Assembly: GCA_009780545.1 (NCBI GenBank)
Contig: WQZW01000140.1
Span: forward strand, 1 to 5,085
Direction of reading: 5' to 3'
DNA: 5,085 bases
DNA from: Treponema sp.
GTDB lineage: Bacteria > Spirochaetota > Spirochaetia > Treponematales > Breznakiellaceae
The notes under the pieces: model-generated
Databases searched by the model: none
What the model was told of the DNA's origin: nothing
The model's input: the letters and a program-made list of their open reading frames with translations, nothing else
Translations under genes and position numbers: made by a program
Shown: positions 1 through 4,869 of the stretch, in pieces
Numbering within the stretch: the first letter of the stretch is position 1
Layout: the number at the start of each line of letters is the position of its first letter

Positions 1-380
1 CGTGCAAAGTCCGCATCGTCGCCGTTCCGGTGGATTGACGGTTCGGAAAAGATAATGTCGAAGGTAACCGAAGCGGCCTCGCCCAGGAACTCGATTATTT
101 CGGCATAGGCCGTTCGAGGCCAGGGCCAAGGCCAGCCCCGTTCCCGCTGAACCCAGTCGATGCTGTCCTGGTTCACGAGAACGACCACGATGTCGTGCGA
201 GGGCCGCATATAGGGTGCGAAAAACCTTACCCGCATATCGTAGGATCTGTTTTCCAGGTGGACAAAAACGCCCAGCAGATGAAGAAGGGCGACCGAAACG
301 AAAACCGCGAGAAGGATTACGGTTGCGGCGATTTTCTTGTTAGTTTTTCTGTACCTGTCTTTTTTTCCGGCTACGGACAT
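1..380 (-). CDS. CHASE2-domain membrane sensor protein, N-terminal part (probable adenylate/guanylate cyclase or other signalling enzyme)
   Basis: Reading the minus strand from the ATG at 380-378 gives 126 codons with no stop before the window edge. Residues 1-16 are polar and Lys/Arg-rich. Residues 17-40 form one hydrophobic membrane segment (IAATVILLAVFVSVALLHLL). After it comes a typical CHASE2 start: LENRSYDMRVRFF (42-54), DIVVVLVNQDSIDW (63-76), the WPWPRTAYAEIIEFL stretch (85-99) and FDIIFSEPS (107-115). CHASE2 is a periplasmic sensor domain; in known proteins it is followed by membrane helices and a cytoplasmic output domain, most often a class III nucleotide cyclase, sometimes a kinase or GGDEF domain. 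The output domain lies outside the window, so the enzyme type is inferred. An in-frame TAA lies five codons upstream (395-397 as read on this strand) and no alternative start falls between. No clear Shine-Dalgarno sequence precedes the ATG. The gene is transcribed divergently from the traX group. Confidence 0.85.
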   Translation of the reverse strand, partial: MSVAGKKDRYRKTNKKIAATVILLAVFVSVALLHLLGVFVHLENRSYDMRVRFFAPYMRPSHDIVVVLVNQDSIDWVQRERGWPWPWPRTAYAEIIEFLGEAASVTFDIIFSEPSIHRNGDDADFA

Positions 381-466
381 TATAACTACATATTATGGAT
401 GCGGAGCTTTGGGATCAAGGGGCAGATGAAATCAATGAAGGGAACGATTGCTTGTATTCGGAGGGT

Positions 467-506
467 ACATACCCCGCCATTCATGGCGGGGTATGTTGTT
501 TTTTTT
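467..506 (+). terminator. Strong Rho-independent terminator, plus-strand orientation
   Basis: A perfect 13-bp inverted repeat (467-479 with 484-496) has a TTCA loop, a GC-rich core (CCCCGCC/GGCGGGG), and eight consecutive T at 499-506 shortly after the stem. The T tract lies only on the plus-strand side, so it ends rightward transcription. No rightward gene is visible upstream: the DNA to its left is the start of the leftward CHASE2 gene. It may end a short RNA initiated between about 380 and 440, or insulate the traX group from antisense transcription. Confidence 0.85.
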
Positions 507-564
507 AATCGGCAGTTATTTGAATTTTGTATAAAATCCTGTTCGGAAAGTAAGTGATGTTACT

Positions 565-681
565 ATGTACGTCATCGATTCTCCGGACATTTATGCCGAA
601 ATTATGATAGGCTGTAAAGATCGCGGGCGATGGCAAATCGACATTGACGGGAGCATTCCGAGGAGATATGACGCTTATTGA
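565..681 (+). CDS. Possible small ORF (38 aa) overlapping the traX start, unknown function
   Basis: ATG at 565 opens 38 codons ending at TGA 679-681, overlapping the preferred traX start (668) by 14 bp in another frame. The peptide begins MYVIDSPDIYAEIM and is hydrophilic, rich in Asp and Ile, without a signal peptide or membrane segment. No good Shine-Dalgarno is seen: GGAAAG at 545-550 is 14 nt upstream. An in-frame TAA at 532-534 closes the frame above it. The overlap would fit translational coupling to traX, but an ORF this short can arise by chance. I do not recognise it. Confidence 0.22.
   Translation: MYVIDSPDIYAEIMIGCKDRGRWQIDIDGSIPRRYDAY
661..665 (+). promoter_or_regulatory. Shine-Dalgarno-like AGGAG deciding between traX starts
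   Basis: AGGAG at 661-665 precedes ATG 668 but only 2 nt separate them, shorter than usual. The alternative TTG at 644 has no purine-rich site upstream, and the ATG at 713 has only GGGCAG at 701-706. ATG 668 is preferred, with reservation. Confidence 0.4.
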
Positions 682-1453
682 TTTCCTGAACGCAAATAAT
701 GGGCAGATCGGCATGCCGGAACGGAAGGACGGCCTCTGGGCCGACCATCTGAAGGTAATCGCCATAACCCCGATGTTCGTGGACCATTTTGCCGTCGTTT
801 TTCTTGAGCCCGGAACCGTTTCCCGCATGCTGCTCCGGTTTTTCGGCAGGATCGTGGCACCGATAATCTGCTTCCTTGTCGCCGAAGGTTTTTTCCGTAG
901 TTCGAACCCCCGAAAGTACATCACCAGGCTTTTGATTTTTGCGGTAATCTCGCATTATCCCTTCGTTCTGGTGATGGGTTACGAGTTTTTCCAGGCGACA
1001 AGCGTCATGTGGTCCCTTGCGATGGGGCTTTTGGCGTTGATGGTCCTGAAAGACCCGAAAATCTACCCCGTCGCCAGGCTTCTCGTGCTGATCGCCTGCT
1101 GTGCGGTATCCTATACCGCCAACTGGAACTTCGTCGCCGTGCTTTGGATCGTCTCCTTCGGCCTTTTCCGCGGCAACTTCAAGGGGCAGATCGCCGCTTT
1201 CTGCGTCGTGGGCCTGATCTGCCACCTTCTGCCGTCCTTCCTCCGCTTCACCTTTTCCTCGGGGCCGATCCCGCTGTACCAACTCGGTATCTTTCTCGCC
1301 ATCCCGATCCTGGCGACATACAACGGCCGCATCCGAAACAGGTCCGGGACCCGAGCCCGCTTCTTCTACGCCTTCTACCCGGCCCACCTGCTCTTGCTAC
1401 ACCTGATCGACCGATTCTCTCCCTTGGCCCGGGCCTTGGAGTTCCTACCATGA
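668..1453 (+). CDS. TraX-family multi-pass membrane protein
   Basis: The product has 261 residues from ATG 668 (eight more if TTG 644 is used). It matches the TraX family: LKVIAITPMFVDHF at 28-41, a conserved block GRIVAPIICFLVAEGFFRS at 60-78 followed by NPRKYITRL, and near the C-terminus RFFYAFYPAHLLLL at 231-244. About eight hydrophobic stretches (roughly 28-46, 62-76, 88-104, 113-127, 134-148, 153-167, 174-189, 203-217, with another at 236-248) mark a polytopic inner-membrane protein with short loops. In the F plasmid, TraX N-acetylates pilin; chromosomal relatives in Gram-positives and spirochaetes have no established substrate, and the fold is related to membrane acyltransferases. No other conjugation gene is visible here. 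The length is normal for the family. It is followed after 101 bp by a lipoprotein gene on the same strand, with no terminator between, so co-transcription is likely. Confidence 0.88.
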   Translation: MTLIDFLNANNGQIGMPERKDGLWADHLKVIAITPMFVDHFAVVFLEPGTVSRMLLRFFGRIVAPIICFLVAEGFFRSSNPRKYITRLLIFAVISHYPFVLVMGYEFFQATSVMWSLAMGLLALMVLKDPKIYPVARLLVLIACCAVSYTANWNFVAVLWIVSFGLFRGNFKGQIAAFCVVGLICHLLPSFLRFTFSSGPIPLYQLGIFLAIPILATYNGRIRNRSGTRARFFYAFYPAHLLLLHLIDRFSPLARALEFLP

Positions 1454-1468
1454 GGAAATGTGATAGAC

Positions 1469-1558
1469 ATGAAAGAAAATCCCCTCGCCTCGGTTTTTAC
1501 GACAACTGCCCCCGTCCCTTGCAGGATTGACCCCCCAAAAAAGAGGTACGTTAAATGA
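1469..1558 (+). CDS. Possible small ORF (29 aa) coupled to the downstream lipoprotein gene
   Basis: ATG 1469 opens 29 codons ending in TGA 1556-1558, which overlaps the next gene's ATG (1555-1557) as ATGA, an arrangement typical of coupled genes. The peptide begins MKENPLASVFTTTAPVPC and ends PPKKRYVK. It fills most of the 101-bp spacer after traX. The only purine-rich site upstream, GAGGAAA at 1452-1458, is about 10 nt away. A competing 26-codon frame begins at 1450, overlaps the traX stop and ends at 1530. Either may be accidental; no function can be assigned. Confidence 0.22.
   Translation: MKENPLASVFTTTAPVPCRIDPPKKRYVK
1542..1547 (+). promoter_or_regulatory. Ribosome binding site of the M15 lipoprotein gene
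   Basis: AGAGGT at 1542-1547 lies 7 nt before ATG 1555. It is a good Shine-Dalgarno at normal spacing and fixes this start, which also gives a well-formed lipoprotein signal peptide. Confidence 0.7.
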
Positions 1559-2766
1559 AGAAAATGCCCGCAATCATGCTGCTCCTGCTCCTGGCCTTTT
1601 CCGGATGCCGGAGGGACTCCTCCCATGCGCAGCCCCTTGTCCTGGAGACCGGTGACGAACCGGCCGTTTCCTACGAACAGTCCCGGCCCGAGATGCCGGT
1701 TTCCCCCGAAGGATCCGCCCGGGCCGGGGAGCCGACAGCCGAACCGGAAGAGGAACCGGCAGGCCTGCACAACTACATGCTCTACGGCGGGATTTTCGAA
1801 CTTCCGGTAGTGGGGGCCACCGGCTTTGCGGGCACGGAACTCCCCCTGCATGAGGCGGCCAACGGCGAATCCCCGGTACTCGACCGGCTGATTCCGGGGC
1901 AGGGCTTTACCGTCCTGGAGGAGTATCGCAGGTGGTGGCGGGTCGATACCGGCTTCGGCACCGGCTGGGTATCCTCCGCCCACTGCCTGATCAACCTGCC
2001 GGACATCGTTCCCTCCATCGTCTACAACAATACCAATACCTATTCATCGCTGTTCAGGTCCTCCGGCAGGGAAATCCCCAACGTTACCGGAGCGACCCTG
2101 TACCAAGCTCGGGATTTCAACGCCCGGCTCGGCAGGGAGGAATTCATCATGCCGGTGCTGTACGGCATGGCCGGCAGGATATTCTCCGCACAGCAGGCGG
2201 CCCTTACGGACGGCAACACGATCATCATTTACGAGGCTTTCAGGCCTCACGACGCACATCAGGTGGTCTACGACAATTTCCTCCACCTTATCGAGAACGA
2301 CGCCGTCGTCCGCAGGGGGGTAACCTCCGGCTGGCTCACGACAACCTGGTTCCTGGCCGCCTCTCCCTACAACCACCAGCGGGGAACGGCGGTGGATGCG
2401 AGCCTTGCCCGTGTCCACGGCCTTGAAACCAGGGCCTCGGGCGACTTCGGCTACCTGTACGTCAGCGACTTCGAGGAGTTTCCCATGCAAACGGCGATGC
2501 ACGAGCTGAGCGGAACCGCCGCGGTTTTCGCGGGCCCCGTCCACTCCCGCTCGGAAACCGACTGGCACAGGGCAAGCTTCGCCGAAAACGTTACCGAAGG
2601 CACGATGATGCTGCAGAGGTACATGACCGACCAGGGCCTTACCCCACTGGCCTCCGAGTGGTGGCACTTCAACGATCTTCCCGGCACGGCCTTCGCCATC
2701 GAGGCCGAGATCGTGGGGCAGTTCTCCATAGAACGGAGCTACAGCCGGCCGGTCGTGATCGAATAG
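1555..2766 (+). CDS. Lipoprotein with SH3-like domain and M15 (VanX-like) D-Ala-D-Ala peptidase domain
   Basis: The 403-residue product starts with a lipoprotein signal peptide (MKKMPAIMLLLLLAFSGC, lipidated Cys18; Phe at -3 is the relaxed lipobox seen in spirochaetes). A Pro/Glu-rich linker spans 25-70. Residues about 80-145 form a bacterial SH3-like domain with LPLHEAANGESPVLDRLIPGQ and the WWRVDTGFGTGWVSS ending, probably binding cell wall. Residues about 155-385 are an M15 metallopeptidase: FRP with Arg230, the zinc motif H274-x6-D281 in YNHQRGTAVD, and E368-x-x-H371 in SEWWHF. These match the VanX arrangement of substrate-binding Arg, zinc ligands His/Asp/His and catalytic Glu. Spacing from His274 to Glu368 is longer than in VanX, implying an insertion around 290-350. 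Likely role: cleaving D-Ala-D-Ala dipeptide or the terminal D-Ala of peptidoglycan stems at the outer face of a membrane. All catalytic residues are present, so it should be active. Dipeptidase versus carboxypeptidase cannot be decided. The next gene begins 9 bp later. Confidence 0.88.
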   Translation: MKKMPAIMLLLLLAFSGCRRDSSHAQPLVLETGDEPAVSYEQSRPEMPVSPEGSARAGEPTAEPEEEPAGLHNYMLYGGIFELPVVGATGFAGTELPLHEAANGESPVLDRLIPGQGFTVLEEYRRWWRVDTGFGTGWVSSAHCLINLPDIVPSIVYNNTNTYSSLFRSSGREIPNVTGATLYQARDFNARLGREEFIMPVLYGMAGRIFSAQQAALTDGNTIIIYEAFRPHDAHQVVYDNFLHLIENDAVVRRGVTSGWLTTTWFLAASPYNHQRGTAVDASLARVHGLETRASGDFGYLYVSDFEEFPMQTAMHELSGTAAVFAGPVHSRSETDWHRASFAENVTEGTMMLQRYMTDQGLTPLASEWWHFNDLPGTAFAIEAEIVGQFSIERSYSRPVVIE

Positions 2767-2775
2767 TAGGAAACT

Positions 2776-4275
2776 ATGGTCGATATCGAGTATACTTTGA
2801 GTATGATTCCTAGAGGGGAAATCAAATTCTTAATGCGCATGGCCGGGACTCTCGCCCTTTTCTCGGTACTGGTCGCCTGCGGCGATATGGACAGGTTGCA
2901 GGAGGACGGCTACCGAGTGAACCTGGTGGTCAACGGGACGCAGGTCGGGACGGAAAGTGCCGTACTGAGGTCCGGCGACCGGGTTTCCCCGTCCTTTGCG
3001 TCGATAGCGAGAGACGATCCCGATCTTGTAAGCCTTTCCGTGTCGCTGCGGGATCGGAAGGGCGCAGCAGTGGGCGACAGGTTCCGCTACGTCCTCTCCG
3101 GCCGGCAGGAAGATGCCGGGGAGATCGCCGTGGACAGCTTCAGGGGCAACCTTCCGACCCTGCCGTTACCGACCGGGATGGAACTTGGCGAATACAATCT
3201 GATCTTCGAGGTTTTCGGCCGAAGGGCATTGTTGCAGCGTACGGAAATCACCGTCCTTTATGTCGGCAATGCCAGATTTTCGTTAAAGGACATCTCCATG
3301 TCCCTGCCCGGCATCTTCGAGTCGCAGATCGTCCGGCCCGGAACCAAGGTGCTTCTGGAGGCAAGGCTCGACTTCGACCGCATCCTCGATCCCTACCTGG
3401 TCTGGTACAGCGGCAGAAACATTATCCACCGGGGAAGGGTCGGCGAGGGGGCCCACAGCCTTCTCTGGGAAGTACCGGAGGAAACGGCGTTCCATACCCT
3501 TCGCCTCGAGGTTCTTCCCTTTGCCCCGACCGGCCGAAAGTTCGTTTCCGCCGGCATCTTCCGCGAGATCGTGCTGCCGGTCTCCGAAACCGCCGAAAGC
3601 CCCGGCTTTTTCTTCAACCCGGACGATTTCCCTGACGAACTGCGGGCCTGGTACCGCTTCGAGGGGGACCTCAAGGGGACCAAGGCCGGGCCTGCGCTGG
3701 TAAGCGAAACCGGCAAGGTTCCCCGCTGGACGTCCATGGGCCCCAGCTACGGTCTTGCCGTGAACAACAGCGAATCCTTTGTTCTGACCCAAGCCGGCCC
3801 GAAGGACGGCGGCCCGCAAGGCGGCGTATTCCTTCTGCACTTCCTGCCCCTCGCCGAGGGAATGGTCTTCAGCGCAGCCTTCCCCCCGATCTCGCCGGCC
3901 TTCCCCGGGGCCTGGCTCGACCTGCTGTTCCTGGACGGCACCCTTGTCCTCCGTGCCGGCAGTGCCGGCAACACCCGACTGCTTCCGGTTTCCCCGGGCA
4001 ACCTGCCCTCCGACTCCCTGCTGTCCGTGTCGATAAAGTTCGTCCTCGACCCCGAATTCCTGCAAGTCGATGCAATATCGGACGGCGAAACCCGGACCCA
4101 GCCCCTTACCGTGGAGCTTTCCCACCCCCTGAACGGCGAAGTCCTGGTACATCTCGGCGGTGCCCCGTTTGAGCCGTTCGATTTCCCGAAAGCCGAGGAC
4201 TCTCCCGGCAACGAAGACGGGCCGTTACCGGTGGCCATCTGGGACGAGTTCGCCTTCATCGCCACTTTGCCTTGA
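2776..4275 (+). CDS. Lipoprotein with Ig-like segments and C-terminal LamG-like (concanavalin A-fold) domain
   Basis: From ATG 2776 the product is 499 residues. A lipoprotein signal peptide ends in SVLVAC with Cys35, so the true start may be ATG 2833 (Cys becomes residue 16) or ATG 2803 (residue 26); residues 1-19 carry acidic positions unlike a signal peptide. ATG 2776 has AGGA 4 nt upstream; GAGGGG at 2813-2818 is 14 nt before 2833, which is long. After the Cys, about 45-160 and 165-270 are beta-rich, Ig-like segments (for example YRVNLVVNGTQVG, then TKVLLEARLDFDRILDPYLVWYS). Residues about 288-498 resemble a LamG domain: LRAWYRFEGDLKGT at the start, then alternating beta strands, and the closing IWDEFAFI typical of LamG ends. 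Such domains bind sugars or proteins; no catalytic motif is seen. Lying 9 bp after the M15 lipoprotein gene, it is probably in the same operon and may be its surface or periplasmic partner. The specific ligand is unknown. Confidence 0.75.
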   Translation: MVDIEYTLSMIPRGEIKFLMRMAGTLALFSVLVACGDMDRLQEDGYRVNLVVNGTQVGTESAVLRSGDRVSPSFASIARDDPDLVSLSVSLRDRKGAAVGDRFRYVLSGRQEDAGEIAVDSFRGNLPTLPLPTGMELGEYNLIFEVFGRRALLQRTEITVLYVGNARFSLKDISMSLPGIFESQIVRPGTKVLLEARLDFDRILDPYLVWYSGRNIIHRGRVGEGAHSLLWEVPEETAFHTLRLEVLPFAPTGRKFVSAGIFREIVLPVSETAESPGFFFNPDDFPDELRAWYRFEGDLKGTKAGPALVSETGKVPRWTSMGPSYGLAVNNSESFVLTQAGPKDGGPQGGVFLLHFLPLAEGMVFSAAFPPISPAFPGAWLDLLFLDGTLVLRAGSAGNTRLLPVSPGNLPSDSLLSVSIKFVLDPEFLQVDAISDGETRTQPLTVELSHPLNGEVLVHLGGAPFEPFDFPKAEDSPGNEDGPLPVAIWDEFAFIATLP

Positions 4276-4392
4276 TTCGGCTGAATGCCCTGCCCGTTTC
4301 CTCCGTTCCGAACACGCCAGATAGCGGAATGCAAAAAACAATAGCATGCAGGTCTAAACAGTTATCGGATTCTGAAAAGGTCGAGGCATCTT

Positions 4393-4421
4393 ATAGTCAA
4401 TTGACTCAATCAATTGACTAT
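4393..4421. repeat. 12-bp inverted repeat containing tandem TCAATTGACT copies (candidate operator)
   Basis: A perfect 12-bp inverted repeat (4393-4404 with 4410-4421) has a 5-nt spacer. It is also a tandem direct repeat: TCAATTGACT occurs at 4397-4406 and 4410-4419, period 13 bp. The core TCAATTGA is itself palindromic, and the first copy extends to the 10-bp palindrome GTCAATTGAC (4396-4405). This looks more like a regulator site than a terminator, because the stem is AT-rich and only three T follow. Confidence 0.5.
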
Positions 4422-4433
4422 TTCCGATTATAA

Positions 4434-4461
4434 TTGTTTATTGTACAATGAATTATATAAT
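4434..4461 (+). promoter_or_regulatory. Weak candidate promoter (TTGTTT / TATAAT) inside the palindrome
   Basis: TTGTTT at 4434-4439 and TATAAT at 4456-4461 are 16 bp apart. A second TATAAT at 4429-4434 has no good -35. The minus strand also reads TATAAT at 4457-4452 and 4432-4427, so transcription in either direction is possible. AT-rich DNA gives such hits easily. Confidence 0.3.
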
Positions 4462-4474
4462 TCCATGTACAATA
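4439..4474. repeat. 36-bp near-perfect palindrome (candidate operator)
   Basis: Symmetric about 4456.5: TATTGTACA (4439-4447) pairs with TGTACAATA (4466-4474), and the centre GAATTATATAATTC (4450-4463) is a perfect 14-bp palindrome. Only two of 18 position pairs mismatch (4448/4465 and 4449/4464). Each outer arm also contains a smaller palindrome around TGTACA: ATTGTACAAT at 4440-4449 is perfect, and the second copy is CATGTACAAT (4464-4473). The TGTACA cores are 24 bp apart. The form suggests binding by one or two dimeric regulators over a -10 box. Confidence 0.6.
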
Positions 4475-4528
4475 GCTATCGTCAGAGCCATATATGACGA
4501 AGGAAATTCCCGACAAGTAATGCCCGAA

Positions 4529-4834
4529 GGTTTACCATTCTCCGCAGAAGGATGGCAAACCCCTAAATCCAAGCTGCCGTAGATAGATTGGACCTTCCGA
4601 TACCCGGACGGAAACAGGGACGACAATAAGCATCGGATGTCCATTGCACCGGGCAAAAACCCGTGGTATAATTTCGTCAGGCTGGTAAGGTGTGGCAAAC
4701 TGCTCGCAAGGAACCGTCATTCTTTGATGATGGGTTCGGGAGATTTGCAAACGAATCTTCACGCATGCGTTTGCCAAGAAATGGGCGGAGTTTTGCCATG
4801 CAAAGCTCCGAATCCAACCTGACAAAGTTGGATT
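4529..4834 (+). ncRNA. Candidate structured RNA or leader upstream of the MutL-family gene
   Basis: Successive helices can be drawn by eye. (1) 4529-4561: GGTTT/AAACC, CCAT/ATGG and an AGA-TCT extension. (2) 4589-4643: TGGAC/GTCCA continuing into TCCGAT/ATCGGA. (3) 4650-4663: CGGG/CCCG. (4) TGGCAAAC 4693-4700 with GTTTGCCA 4769-4776, enclosing small hairpins at 4712-4736 and 4742-4758. (5) 4786-4810: 11 bp with one G-U pair and a 3-nt loop. (6) 4811-4834: AATCCAAC/GTTGGATT. No U tract follows the last stem. I could not match it to cobalamin, lysine, glycine or T-box leaders, RNase P, tmRNA or SRP RNA. If the promoter at 4644-4672 is used, only helices 4-6 would lie in the leader. Confidence 0.3.
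4644..4672 (+). promoter_or_regulatory. Candidate extended -10 promoter for the MutL-family gene
   Basis: TGGTATAAT at 4664-4672 is a full extended -10 (TGnTATAAT). TTGCAC at 4644-4649 sits exactly 17 bp upstream as a partial -35. Transcription would start near 4679, giving a leader of about 190 nt before ATG 4870. It is the best sigma70-type signal in the window. Confidence 0.45.
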
Positions 4835-4869
4835 GGATCGGCTTGGTCCCAGGGCTTTTCAAGGAAGCT

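Larger units (their letters stand above)
4276..4869. other. 594-bp intergenic region with palindromes, promoter-like signals and predicted RNA structure
   Basis: No convincing protein gene lies here. Positions 4276-4392 show nothing clear: only a weak 7-bp stem (4305-4311 with 4326-4332, one G-T pair) and no T tract, so no terminator for the LamG lipoprotein gene is evident. Positions 4393-4474 are AT-rich and hold two dyad elements. From about 4529 to 4834 base composition returns to near 50% GC and inverted repeats follow each other closely. Open frames exist on both strands but have no ribosome binding site, recognisable motifs or the G/C-rich third positions of the neighbouring genes. Confidence 0.6.

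Noticed and set aside
395..508. 37-codon plus-strand ORF ending at TAA 506-508
   Set aside because: Its last third is translated from the terminator stem and T tract, so it is almost certainly accidental.
602..1387. Long minus-strand frame opposite traX (261 codons) and others at 505-924 and 1375-1983
   Set aside because: Their products are low-complexity, charged and without motifs. They mirror the G/C-rich third positions of real plus-strand genes with clear family matches.
668..1453. Evidence of a conjugative or mobile element because of TraX
   Set aside because: No relaxase, coupling protein, pilus gene, integrase or attachment repeats are present, and TraX-family proteins are common on chromosomes.
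1009..1530. Plus-strand frame of 173 codons inside and beyond traX
   Set aside because: Arg/Pro-rich shadow of traX. Only its last 26 codons after 1450 could be an independent short ORF, and that overlaps a competing frame.
3283..4152. Minus-strand frame of 289 codons opposite the LamG lipoprotein gene
   Set aside because: Gly/Glu/Val-rich composition typical of an antisense shadow; the plus-strand gene has a signal peptide and domain structure.
4393..4421. Terminator for the LamG lipoprotein gene
   Set aside because: The stem is AT-rich and only three T follow. The tandem repeat nature and nearby TATAAT boxes fit a regulator site better.
4679..4869. Cobalamin riboswitch before the MutL-family gene
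   Set aside because: No B12-box-like sequence, and none of the conserved core segments of the class could be found on the plus strand.
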